Shown: positions 26,020 through 38,295 of the stretch, in pieces
How positions within the stretch are numbered: the first letter of the stretch is position 1
Layout of the letters: the number at the start of each line of letters is the position of its first letter
DNA from: Myoxocephalus aenaeus
Lineage: Eukaryota; Chordata; Actinopteri; Perciformes; Cottidae
Assembly (NCBI GenBank): GCA_038501785.1
Contig: JBAMJR010000097.1
Coordinates: 5,434,001-5,498,000 of the forward strand
Length of the DNA: 64,000 bases
Direction of reading: 5' to 3'
Translations under genes and position numbers: made by a program
Notes under the pieces: model-generated
What the model saw: the letters and a program-made list of their open reading frames with translations, nothing else
Told to the model about the DNA's origin: nothing
Databases searched by the model: none

Positions 26020-28131
26020 AGGTGTGCAAGGTTTGCCTATGTTGTTTACCACCTGCCAGGATTGGCAACTCAATACGGGGGTAGCTTTGCTCCTTCCTCT
26101 AACCTTTTGCACATGCGAACACAAGGACAGTCAGAAGGCTGACACGTTTCCCCTGATTAGTTCGCTGACTGCTTATAGAGAAGAGAACAACGACAAAGAA
26201 AAGGCATCAGTTAGTCCAATCTAACACAGTGAGACACTGACGCTGGGAAAAGGGTGACCACAGAACTCATGATGCAGTTAATCCAAGTTTGCAATTGCCT
26301 TTGTACCATGTCGCCTTCTATTTCTATTGTACACTGTTTTTTATTCTTGTTTTTTCTCTGCAATGGATGGAAAGGAATCTTCAGCATACAAAGGGTGTGT
26401 TTACTTGGTTTGGGGTGAAAACATACAGAGATGATTGTTCTGTGAAAGCCATAAGAGACCAATGTTAGGACCACGGATAAAAGTTTGATGGATAATGACA
26501 GAGCCCCTTACCTTTCAATTGGACTTGTGTTTGTTGGACATAAGATTCCAACACGCGCACCACCAGATCACCAGTGTAGTTTTGAAATAATTTCTTGTAG
26601 TGAATATCTTTTTGCCAGCAGCACTAAAATATGTGGGTCATTAAATCCTAACTCTATAAGTAGGCATAATGGCACATCTCACAAACACTTAAACACACAT
26701 TATTAAGGGTGTTTTGTTCATTTTTGATGGACTCTGAACAACAGAACTCTATAGAACTATTGGCTGGATCTAAGATGCTTTTGACTGATGCAAATGTTCC
26801 ATCTGTAAGCAATCTGTAAACTGCATGAAACTGCAGCTGATAGCTAAATACATAGTTCCTTTTTCCAGCACAGTATAATCACTTGATACCAAAAAAAGTA
26901 TGTCCTGTCCAACCAGATACGTCATCTGTTGTTTCTCTCATCAGTATTTGTCTTGAACTGTATAAGGAATTTATTATAAAGAAAAGATTGTTAAAATGAT
27001 CCATCTCTCTTCTACTTACCTCCGCAAACAGTCAAGAGTTTTACCCTGAAATACTTTTTATAATTACACTGATTTGACTGATCCCGTATTCCAAAAACAC
27101 TTTGAGCAATGTTGTCCACATTAGTTACGGTGAGGTTGCCTTGGCTTAAAGCAATGAAAGCCATTGGCTGATTGATGACCTTCCAAAATGACAGTCAAAT
27201 AGTGGGAATGAATGAAAGCTGGAACAAAACATCACTTTAAAGAGTTTTTCTCTTGATTTTTATAAAAAAACAATATCATGACGCAACACACATGGTTGAC
27301 AAATAGACCACATTACAGCATTAAACTGTTGAGTTTGTTTACAGTTATGTTTTCTGAAATCAATGATTGTTCAGCATGGATATCGGTCATGCTAAGGTTT
27401 GCATCCTGTGCTGGAGGACTTCCAAGAAAACGTCATGATTTCATTCTTGTTTTCATCTTCTGTGGATCTGTTAGGCTTCGTCTGTTTGAAATGAAAACTT
27501 GGTTGTTGGGTTCTTATCGTTGCATTATTTTCACTCACTGCATTCTCACAAGAAGTACTCATCCTTTTTCTTATATTCCATATTACCATAGCTCATTCGT
27601 TCATTTCAAGTATTAGTTATTGTTCCAGGAATAAAGTGACAGTCACTCATGAAGTTTCTCATGTCTGTTTTTGTACCTCAATGTTAATATGCAATTATTG
27701 ACCGTTCTTGTGTCATCACCTGGAAAAGAGACCTTGAACGTTCCAAAAACAAGTCTGACTACATTTGGGGCAACACAACAGGCGGTGTGTCATATGTTGG
27801 GTTAATATGTAACGCTCAGAGCACACTTGAACTTTGTTTCCCCAAATAATAGATGGAGCTTTCAGAAGTAATCTCCCACTAGCTGAATGGTATGTATGAT
27901 AATGAATCGGGGGGCAAAAAAAATATTTAGAACAATCTATTGCATTTCTAAACTGAATTAATTCAAGTGCTTTTGATGGTAATGGAAATGGGAAAAAAAA
28001 GTTATTTATGGGATCAAATCTGTCTAATAATTTTGAGCAGATGGGTTAGTTATCGTGTCACTGTTAAATTGTCCTTTATAAAAAATTATCTTTGCGTGTT
28101 TCAGGTTGTGCAACAAAACCCTCAAAATATA
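26020..28131. other. atxn3 3' UTR and serpina10 upstream region
   Basis: No further gene is seen. AATAAA at 27630-27635 is a plausible atxn3 poly(A) signal and would give a 3' UTR of about 1.6 kb. A pyrimidine-rich acceptor ending TTTCAG at 28104 lies 28 bp before the serpina10 ATG, suggesting an intron in its 5' UTR. The upstream exon was not located. Confidence 0.5.
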
Positions 28132-29779
28132 ATGGTACCCAAAAGGAAGATGGGATTTATGTTAATTGTAGCCTGCATGGGTTTCCTCGCTCCTGTCCAC
28201 CAAGCACACCTTCCAAGTGCTACCATCGCAGAGCTTTCCTTCCAAAATATGGGCTTTGCCATGAACCTATACAGAAATATATCCAGCTATCATGATAAGA
28301 ATATCTTTTTTTCACCTCTGAGCATCTCCACCAGCTTTGCGGCTCTTTTAATGGCTTGTGATGGTGACACGTACGAGGAAATACTGAAGGGACTCAACCT
28401 GGAGCAGCTGGAGCGGGCTGACCAGCCAGAACTTATCCCAACACTCTTTCAACTCCTTCATGAGAGCATCACACAGAATGGATCACTGGAACTGGACCAA
28501 AGCATGGCCCTCTTTATGCGCCCGCAGTTTGAGGTAGAGAAAGTATTTCAAGATCAACTCAAGAAATTTTTTGAAGCCGACATCCACAGGGTAGACTTTG
28601 CGGACACAAAAGGAACTATCAGCTTCATCAATGAGTTTATCAAGAACAAGACTCGGGACAAAGTGACAGAGATGATTTCCACCCTGGATCCAGTGACCCG
28701 TCTCATGTTGATAAACACAATTTTCTTCCAGGGTAAGCTGAATCCCTCTTGTGTCGTAAGATTGTTATTAATCGTGTGTTGACCTTTAGTTTCACAATTA
28801 AACTAAAAGTATAATTTCCTCTACAGGATCCTGGCAGACGCCTTTCAACTCCAATTTTACTGACAATGCCTCGTTCTACGTTGACAACTATAATGTTGTG
28901 CAAGTGTCGATGATGTCCTTAGATGAGGAGTTCTACTCAATGAAAGATGATCATCTTGGTGCTAAAGTGTTGAAGCTACCATATCGAGAAGGTGTTTCCA
29001 TGCTTATCCTGCTACCAGACAAAGGCGTAGACTACACTGTAGTTGATGATGGGATCACTGCTAAGAAGTTCCTCAGCTGGATCAAAAATATGCGAAAAAC
29101 GTAGGTGCATAGAAAGTATTTACGTGGAAAACATTTCACACAGACCTGAAAAGCTCGTCTTTCTATAGATTTTCTACTACCGTCGGTATTATGTTGTATT
29201 TGAGCCATTAAGCTCTTTGTGGCATTTTCTCATGAAAAAGCAATGCATCAACAAACATGCAAATACATAATATCAAATACCTGCAGCATCAGATAACAAG
29301 TGAGTTTACTCAACATTGGCGGCCATGTCTTTATGTGCACAGCAATTTGGCCGTCCAGATGCCCAAATTCAAGATGGAAGAGTCGTATTCCCTGCAAGAT
29401 ATTCTACCAGATATGGGCATGAACAGTATCTTCAGTAATTCAGCCAATTTGACAAAGCTGACTAAGGAAGGAGGTCTCAAAGTGTCAGAGGTTAGTTTTC
29501 CATTGCACCATGCTGTAACTGCATACTTGCATATTCCAGACACTGCAGATGTTGATTTATTTTGTAATCTCTACTGTAAAATCACAGGTGCTGCACAAGG
29601 CTGTGATCGAGGTGGATGAGGTGGGAACCACTGCAGCAGCTGCCACAGCAATTGGCATGACTCCATATTCCTTGCCCCGGAACTTCATTGTCAACAGGCC
29701 GTTTTTCTTCTTCATATACCATGAAGCCACAAACTGTCTGCTGTTCATGGGCAGAGTGATTGACCCTACCAAAAACTAG
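28132..29779 (+). CDS. serpina10: Serpin A10-like (protein Z-dependent protease inhibitor)
   Basis: Exons 28132-28732, 28827-29100, 29343-29490 and 29588-29779 join in frame to 404 residues, a normal serpin length. In mammals SERPINA10 is a secreted plasma inhibitor of factors Xa and XIa. A hydrophobic signal peptide (FMLIVACMGFLAP) is near the start. Serpin marks include NIFFSPLSIS, a hinge reading EVDEVGTTAAAAT, and the C-terminal FIVNRPFFFFIY and FMGRVIDP. The hinge is of the inhibitory type. The reactive loop carries PYSLP, preserving the Tyr-Ser P1-P1' pair of human ZPI (AYSMP). The long acidic N-terminal tail of human ZPI is absent. Synteny with ddx24 agrees. Two in-frame ATGs (28132, 28150) are possible starts; the first is used here. 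Fish have serpina10 duplicates, and the copy is not resolved. Confidence 0.85.
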
Positions 29780-29911
29780 CAGTGGGTTGTTTGAGCACGT
29801 AACATTGTGTTTATTAAGGCTTTTAAATGGCTGTTTTGATGCATCTTTTAATCTTAAATTGAAAATGCTTGTGCTGTCTTGTTCTGTAAGCCTGTCTAAT
29901 GTGCTCCCGAT

Positions 29912-29917
29912 AATAAA
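29912..29917 (+). promoter_or_regulatory. serpina10 poly(A) signal
   Basis: AATAAA 133 bp after the serpina10 stop codon, the expected spacing for a short 3' UTR. Confidence 0.65.
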
Positions 29918-30478
29918 TAATTAACATTATTGTGCCTTTCTTTTGGATTTAGTCAAATCATTTCAGCCCTTGGATAAAGATGTGCAAAACACAAACTAAA
30001 TGAGCAGTGTTATATACATGTGAGCACCAGCACAAGGACACTTTGGCTTTTCGTCACTTTAAATATATTAACATTTACAAACGGCAGACCTGATGGATTA
30101 TTGTAAGAAAAAAAATCCTTAGACAATTATATATTTAAATTTATAAATGTATACAGATGACTTAACTTTTTCCGATGGCAGATTAGAAAATAAGAAACAT
30201 GACCTTTTAATAACATTTATACCTGCAATATTGATGGCATTATGGAAGTCTTAAAAAACGTATAGTTTAAAATAATAATTTAGTCATTACTTACAATGTA
30301 CAAACCATTTATTAAAGGTGCCTTCTAGGAATGTGGTAACAACACATCAAATATTAATAAGACATGTCAGCTCACAGCTCAAACACTGAGTTTAGTGAGA
30401 TTAGAAAAGTCTTAAAGTATTACTTTCTCTGAAATGCATCAATAACTGATTGTATGAATATTATCACTATATCTAGAG

Positions 30479-32036
30479 CAGTGGTTCTCAACTGGTCTGA
30501 CCCACCATCACCCCTGAATGACCCAAATCGAGGAACATTCTCAAATTCTCAAATTTATTTAATGAAAAGATGGTGCAGTTTCAACCTGAGATAGTACAGA
30601 ATATGTATGCCAACACAAAAACAAGTTTAATGATAAACCAAAACGAGCAGCTGGTGGCGATGCTAGAGAGGGAATTATTCCCCTTTACACAGCTGCATTT
30701 TAATTAAAAAACAAAAAGTGCATCTTCAGGACATGAGGTATTACAACATACATAACCATTCAGAATCTTCAGCCATTTTTAAACAGACTCAACAGCTTTC
30801 ATGCACAAACTAAAAAGTCCAACAACTAAGAAGTAGTTTCAAAAAGACTCAAATTACCTAACTTTAACTGAGAATACACACTCACTGAATCTATGACCAA
30901 CACTTTACTATGGAAAAAGTCACTGTCACTGTCTTGAGGAGCAGCTTTTCCACAAATTAAAAATAAATTAAACAAAAAGTGCAATTCAAAAGGATTCATA
31001 GATACAAAATTAGCTTTTCTTATGATTACCTCATCAACAGGTAAATACTGAAAAAGATTGTGCTTTACAGAAAATTAAGCAGCACTCAATTCTCCTCACG
31101 ACCCCAGAGTTTTTTCCTATCATGCAGGCAGCGCCTTTAATTTAATTATCCTAAAAACCCAGAGTCTCCCCCATATCAGGATGGTTTGACCCAAGCTGGC
31201 GCACGCTGCTGAAAACAAGTTAGGCTCGTTCGTTAGAGCTGCTCCTCGCCTGGAATCCAGACGAGAGCAGCGGCCGCAGCAGGAGGCGGTGACAAGAAAC
31301 TGCGATCAAGTCGGACAGTTTTAGGCTGCCTTCAAAGTACACACAGGAAGTCACAGAAAAAAATGACTTCCTGTTAGTTCCGAACTTTTGTCTACTTGTA
31401 GTTTACAGATCACGTTTGGATTTATATATGTATGTATAAATGTATGTGTAGCTGCATCCTTTGGTCTTTTTTTTATGTCTGCCTGTGAAATACATTACTA
31501 CTGGTTTAGATATGTGTTGTATAAATACGATTTTCTATTAACAACCACACAAAATATGTTTTAAGATTAAACATGAGACGAATAATCAACAATCAAGCGT
31601 TAAGTATTACAACTACACATAAAATAAGGATTTTCTAGAACACGTGGTGCTGTCAGATCTAAGAGCCAATCAGCTCTCTAATGTGGCGAGAGCCAGGCGT
31701 TTCCCATCATGCACTGGGCCAAGCAGTCGGGGGAGAGCCACTGCAGCGCCTGCCTCTGAAATCTGGCTCTCGCGAGGGTATCGTTGACCACGTGTGCATG
31801 ACGTCAGAGCAAGTCGGGAGCAAGTCAGACACAAATCTAACCGGCATGCATTGCGCGCCGATCGATTCTGCGCAGAACTGGTTCATCTCGAGCCGGCAAA
31901 AAAACGACACTCCGCTGCATAAAAAAGTCCCTTCAAAATAAAACCACCGGACGAAAAAAAAAAATATATTTTTTCTTTTGCCCAGGCAAAGGCCCGCGAC
32001 CCACTGAAAACGGGTCCCACCAGTTGAGAATCACTG
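30479..32036. mobile_element. hAT-type DNA transposon, non-autonomous
   Basis: A 1558-bp element bounded by identical 8-bp repeats ATCTAGAG (30471-30478 and 32037-32044). The 17-bp terminal inverted repeats differ at one base: CAGTGGTTCTCAACTGG at the left; the right end reads the same in reverse complement with A for G at position 6. CAGTGGTTCTCAA is a classic hAT end. No transposase frame is seen; the longest internal frame (31681-31941) resembles nothing I know. It lies between serpina10 and ddx24. Confidence 0.93.
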
Positions 32037-32488
32037 ATCTAGAGAAAGCAGGCTCCTGGTCACTTCACTTAATAAATACCATGACGAATTGTTTGTATTA
32101 GCCGCGTCATCGTGCAGGAGAGAAAACTCTGTAACCGCTGTTTGACTAATAAAGTTTTTTCAAACCACGTGATCAACACTGTCATGGCTGCGCCCTCGTG
32201 TGATGCGTGGTTTGTAACGTTATTTTGACTTTAACAAAACTAAAGCCGGTCACGGTAGTACTTTTTTTTCATTGTTTTTACTTAGAGTTGTTGTATTGTT
32301 GTTTATTATTTACTAGGCCAGTTGTTTCGAACATTTTTACGGGCATTTTTTATATAACTAGGTTAGTTAGCGTGCTCCGGCGCTTAACGCTAGCTGCCCG
32401 CTAACTTCACATACAACGCCACGCTTTTAACAGCTCCGCTTGTAGTAGGAAATTCAACGTGGTGGCTTGACTCAGTATTTGTACGAAA

Positions 32489-35400
32489 ATGTTCAATAAG
32501 TTCAATAAGATGAAGCCCAGAAACAAGCGTATTTCCTCCGGGCTGATCAAATCAGGCAAAAAACGGAGCGTCCACATGAAAGGCAATTGGAAAGCTGTAG
32601 AGATCGATCCCAGTGTCTTCTCCGAGGAGGGAATGGAGGGTCTGGTGTGTTTTGAAGAGCTGACAAATTATCGGTTGGTAGACTCTGAACAGGCTGCAGC
32701 TGAAGCAGGAAAGGAAGTCACCGAGGAGAAGAAGAAGAAGAAAACGAAGAAGAGAAAAGCCAGCGAGGGAGAGGAGGAGGCTGGAGAGAAGGTAGATGTG
32801 GAGAGCAAAGAAGGAGAGAAAATAGCTGAACCAGCCAAGAAGAAAGCCAAAAAGCAGAAGAAGAAGACAAATAAGAAACTGGCTGCACAGGAATCGGGCC
32901 AAGCAAATGGCACTGCTGAAGAAGTGATACAGAAGGTTGTAGCTGCAGGTGAGGAAGGAGAAGATAAAGGGCCTCCAGAAGAGGCCTCTAAAGATACAGC
33001 AATTAGTTCAGCACCTGATGCTCAATTAAAACCTACAAAGAAGAGCAACAAAAAGAAGCAAAAGAAAAAGAAGCAGCGGATAAAAAAGGATAAAATCCTA
33101 GAGGCACATGCAAACCAGGAGTCTACGTCAGAACTTCAGTCTCTGGAAAAAGAAAACCCCACTCAAGATGAAGTTAAAAAGCATCCCAAAAACAAAAAGC
33201 AGATAAAGAATTGGACAAATGCAGCAATGTCTGGCCCCGAAGATAAAAACGCTGATGTGAGTGCCTGGAATGACCTGTTTGTTCCCTCCCCAGTGCTAAG
33301 GGCACTGAGCAGTCTTGGATTCAGCTCACCAAGTCCTATACAAGCCCTGGCTTTGCCTCCAGCTATCAGGGATCGTATGGATATACTGGGGGCGGCTGAG
33401 ACGGGTAAGATAAAATACCCTTTGTTTTTGTCCCATAACGGTATGTCTTCATGTTTCCATAAGTGAAGCTAATGTGAGCACTGTCATTACAGGAAGTGGG
33501 AAGACCCTGGCTTTCGGTATTCCCATGATCCACGCCATCATGGAGTGGAAGAACAGTTCAGAAAAGCCAGTTGATGAAGACACTGAATCAACCACAAAGG
33601 TGGAGAGTTTGTATTTACCATCTGTAGATGAGTCCACAATAGAAGAAGATGAGGAGGACAACGTGGACTCTGAGGGAGAAGAAGGTGAAAGCGTCACAGA
33701 GCAGGATCAGGGTGACACAGATGACCATGACAGCGAAGACGACGGTGAAGAAAAATATGCCGACGAGAAGCTTGGGTGTGTTCGAGTGATAGAAAATGCA
33801 GAGTTTGACTTTGACCCCACTGCTGAAGAACAAGAAGAAGAACAAGAAGAACAAGAACCTCCTGCTGGTGGTCGCTTTCAGCCTCTGCTTGGACTGGTGC
33901 TCACTCCCACCAGGGAGCTGGCTGTTCAGGTCAAGCACCATATTGATGCTATCACAAAATTTACAGGTAAGTCATTCAAGTTCTATGACTACCAGGTTTT
34001 CGTTTTTAATAATCAAACGCAACTATGAATGTCAAAATACTCAATATGTTACTTTTGTGTAGACATCAAAACAGCAATAGTGGTGGGTGGAATGGCACAA
34101 CAGAAACAACGAAGGATGCTGACGCGAAGACCAGAAATCGTTATTGCCACTCCAGGACGTCTGTGGGACTTGATCCAGGAGGGGCATCCACATCTGCAGA
34201 ATTTAAGACGGCTCAAGTAAGTCACAATTCACACCTCTTTCTCGTATGATTTGGCAATATGGTCAAACTCAGTATGGCAATATAGTTTAGATATCAATAT
34301 TATATCGATTAACAGATGGAAAATATGTTAAAAATCACAGATAAATAGATCTAATAAAGCAGTGTTTCCCCTGCGGGCGCCCCGCGTATGTTATTGATAT
34401 TATCTGCACGAGAGCTTGTCATTTCTGTCTCTACATAGTCGCGCGTTACAACTCTTCTTTGCTCTCGGTATCGCGCACGGCGGAGTTCTGCCCCAATGCA
34501 CACAGACACGTGCGCGCACAGTGGACAGAGAGAGAGACAGAGAGCGGCGAAAAATATGTTGCGTGCGTTTCACAATGGGATTTGCTGCTTTAAGCTATCA
34601 CTTTTAAAGCCTACCAGTTAATGTATTTGCAGGTCAAAACGAGCATTTGCAACAGGCTGCAGCCTGCGGAGCTCCATAAATGACGTTTCTAACTTCGCAT
34701 ATCGAGAGGCTCTGGAAATATTCTTCCAAAAGCCCGAAAAATACACTGCAGTGACAGCCTGCACACTTTGTGGTTGTCATTAAAATAAATGAACACCATG
34801 TTTCCTTTAAGTCAGTATTTCTCAAACTGGGACGTATTACAGGTGGGGAGAAAGAGGAAATGCTGATGAGCGGCCGTATCAAATCTACTACCTCGTTTTC
34901 AAAAGATTTGTAGAGGAAAGCAGCTCACTGCAGCAACTAATACTGATCAAACTTGATGGCTAACATATCTGCACTCATTCTGTTTTGTTTTGCAAAAAAA
35001 TAGCCTATTGTGGAAAACAATAAGCTATTTAGTAGTAACTAAATATTAGTTATCTTTTGCACGGATATAACTTTATTTTCATTTTTCTAACAGTGATAAC
35101 ACGTTTTTTATATATATTTTTTTGTCTGATGGAGCAATCTGGTTTACTTAAGTGTTTGCAATGTTCTTTATTCTATTTATAAAAGCACAGATGGAGTCAC
35201 TAGTAGTACGGTACTGTGAGGTACCACTATGTAGTATAGTATGTCTGTCTGTATTTCAGTACAACAAATTAGTTTTTTATAACAATATATAATAAAAGCA
35301 TAGTTTTTGTAATAAAAACAATACAATGTTATTGAAAGCCAATAAACTGGAGACCTGAATTATCATCGAGCCCTACTTCCTTATTTATTCATCAGATTTT

Positions 35401-38039
35401 GATTACGGGTGTTATTGGTTTGCGTTCCTGAAGGGTAGATGTCCTGTTTACACTGAAAAATAAATATAAATATGGAGTGTGCTTTGTTTGTTTTTTTGCC
35501 AGTAAGGAGAGGCCACATTAGCTCATTTCCAAATGCGGGGACCCATCGAGGATGTAATATAAAGATTGAATAAACGGTGTGTAAAATGCACTGTATGAAT
35601 GAATAGGCCTTAAGTACAACATTAGCAGAAAAAGGCTAAATAATTTAAAGAGACCTGGCATTGACTGAATGCACATTATTGCTATTTGTAGGAAGGGTCC
35701 CTGTGCAATCATTTTCAAACAAAAATCCACAGGCAGCAGCGCAATGTGTGTTGAAGGCAGATTTTGTTTTATTATTGAACTTGACTTCCCAACAGAAAGC
35801 ACGATCAACATCTGGAATAATTTGAGTGTGATGAATATTTATGATGTTGATCATTCTGATCAACATGAAAAAAAAATTACGTCTCTACTTTTTTTCCATG
35901 CTACCTTTTGTTAACTTCTCTTTGCTGTGTTATTCTACAGGTGCCTGGTCATTGACGAAGCAGATCGCATGGTAGAGAGAGGCCATTTTGCAGAGCTGGA
36001 GAGTCTGCTGGAGATGCTGAACACTGTCCACTTTAATCCCAAGAGGCAGACTTTTGTGTTCTCTGCCACACTGACCATGGATCGCAGCGTGCCCATGCGC
36101 CTTCTGCAGAAGAAGAAGAGGAAGAATCTGGACAACAGGGGCCAGCTGGAAGTTCTCATGGAGAAAGTGGGGATCAGGTCCAAACCCAAAATAATTGACC
36201 TGACCAGGAAAGAGGCAACTGTGGAGACACTGACTGAGACCCGAATCCATTGTCAGAAGGAAGAGAAGGACTTCTACCTTTATTACTTTTTGCTCCAGTA
36301 TCCCGGCCGCACCATGGTTTTTGCCAACAGTATAGATTGTATCAAGAGACTGAACTCTCTGCTGGTTATCATGGACCGCACTCCACTGCCCCTTCATGCC
36401 AACATGCACCAGAAGCAACGCCTCAAAAACCTGGAAAGGTTTGCTGAGAGGGAGAGGTGAGGTTTGCACACACTTGCACTAGCAGTCTGACGGTGTTTGC
36501 CTCAGGTTAGTCAGTGTGTTCCTATGAGGAAACATAAAAAAAAGTCTGATCTGCAACTAAGGTGGAGAAACGACTCGAATGCACTTTGAATTGTCTGAAC
36601 ATGTGTGTGTGTTGCTCCCATCTTGACACGGTCTCCCCCGGTAAAAACAAAGAAAGTATAAATAAACTAAACTATAGAATTATACAGATTGAGATTACTT
36701 ATTTTGAACTAAGAATAGTAATTTGCTAACTTTGAGTCCCCCCGGTTTTTGTAATAAGCTCTGTCTTAAAAGTGATACTTAATAGTTACTAAAAAGATCT
36801 TATTGTTTAGCATCTCTTCAATGTCACATCCCTTGACATGGAATCAACTCACTGCTTACTGAATGTAATTCTCAGTTGTGTTCTGCTGACTACTGATGTG
36901 GCCTCTCGAGGACTGGATATCCCAAACGTTGAGCACGTCATTCACTACCAGGTAAGCTTTGTCCACAGCTTTTATTAATGTTCAAAGCCATTTACTTGTA
37001 TTAAACCAACATGAGTATTGTTCTGTATAAGCAAGGATGCTTATTAACTGTCACACTAATCACCATGTTTTACTGAGCCTTGGTGCAGGAATTGCTTTAC
37101 TGTTGAGCTACATTTTATGTTTGTTAAATAATACAGCTGCATAGCTGTTAACTGTCATATGTTATTAGAGGCTGTTCTGTATAGATGTTCTACTGCAGCA
37201 TATTGGATGCATAAAGAGAACCTCAGTGTTACTGTTACCTGGTGTATTGTAAATCATGTCCTCTTCATCAGGTTCCCAGGACTTCTGAGACGTACGTCCA
37301 TCGGAGTGGCAGAACAGCGAGAGCAACCAAAGAGGGTCTGAGTTTGCTGCTGATAGGCCCAGACGACATGATGAACTTCAAAAAGATCTACAAGGCTCTT
37401 GGGAAGGACGAGGATCTTCCCATGTTCCCCATAGAGCTCAAATGCATGGAAGCCATCAAGGTGAGATCCAACATTAGGTCAAGCCTTTAGGTGACATTCA
37501 AGAGATTATATTTGGTTGTTCATTGTTGAGTGCGTTTCTCCACAGGAGCGGGTCAACTTGGCCAGACGGATCGAGAAGATTGAGTTCCACAACAGCAGGG
37601 AGAAGCAGCACAACTCCTGGTTCAAACAAGCGGCAGCAGCTCTGGAGGTGGACCTGGATGATGACCTTTTAGTTGGTGAGACCAACATAACACAACATGT
37701 TCTGCACCATGTTCCCTTTATTTAAAAATGTTAAAATACAGACAACTAAATATACCATATATGTCCACAGGTGGGGCAACTGATGAAGACTATGACAGAG
37801 AGCAGCAGAGGGTGGTAAAGGGGATGAAAAAGCATTTGAAGCATCTGATCTCCCAGCCGGTATTCAAGAATGTGGCTTACAACAAGTACCCCACTCAAAT
37901 GGGAAAGCTCTCCCTGCCTCACATGCTTCATGCTGGGAGGGGAAATGCCCTCACCAGGGTTTCAATACAGGAGAAGAAACGGAAGTCAAAAAAAGGTGGT
38001 GCACAACAGCAGAAAAGAGAAGCAGCAGTGACATGTTAA
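32489..38039 (+). CDS. ddx24: DEAD-box RNA helicase DDX24
   Basis: Eight coding exons join in frame: 32489-33404, 33493-33966, 34063-34216, 35941-36456, 36876-36951, 37272-37460, 37546-37675 and 37771-38039, giving 907 residues (human 859). DDX24 is a nucleolar RNA helicase linked to ribosome assembly. An N-terminal domain of about 260 residues is rich in lysine and glutamate runs. Then come the Q-motif region (SPSPIQALALPPA), motif I AETGSGKT (Gly306-Thr310), an acidic insert of about 130 residues typical of this family member, PTREL, TPGRL, DEAD at 520-523, SAT, and the C-terminal lobe motifs ARGLDIP-like (SRGLDIP) and HRSGRTAR. The C-terminus is basic. Synteny with otub2 and serpina10 supports the call. 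Confidence 0.96.
34217..35940. other. Long ddx24 intron with repeat-like sequence
   Basis: A 1.7-kb intron, much longer than its neighbours. Near 34362 it has CAGTGTTTCCCCTGCGG and near 34813 CAGTATTTCTCAAACTGGG. Both look like hAT-type terminal sequences, but no matching partner ends or target duplications were found, so these are at best fragments. Confidence 0.4.
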
Positions 38040-38295
38040 TGGAATGTGTATTTAGAGAGGCCATCTGACATGGTGTATGCAATTGTTAATTTATGTAAAT
38101 GTTTTACATAAATTCATTTAAATACTTATTGCACAATGTGCACACAAAAAAATGTATTTCCAAATGTTGTTGAGTCGCTGTACACTGCAAGCCTTTATAA
38201 AAATGTTTTCATAAGTGTCTTAAAGCCCAGTTGGGATTTTTCTTCCACCAAAGTCAATGTTCCTGAGTTGAGCGGAGTCCTCATGTGTCTCTGGG

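Noticed and set aside
32552..32913. Minus-strand Leu/Phe/Ser-rich frames resembling membrane proteins
   Set aside because: Antisense of the Lys/Glu-rich ddx24 N-terminal exon.
35930..36469. 179-codon minus-strand frame
   Set aside because: Antisense of the ddx24 DEAD-motif exon.
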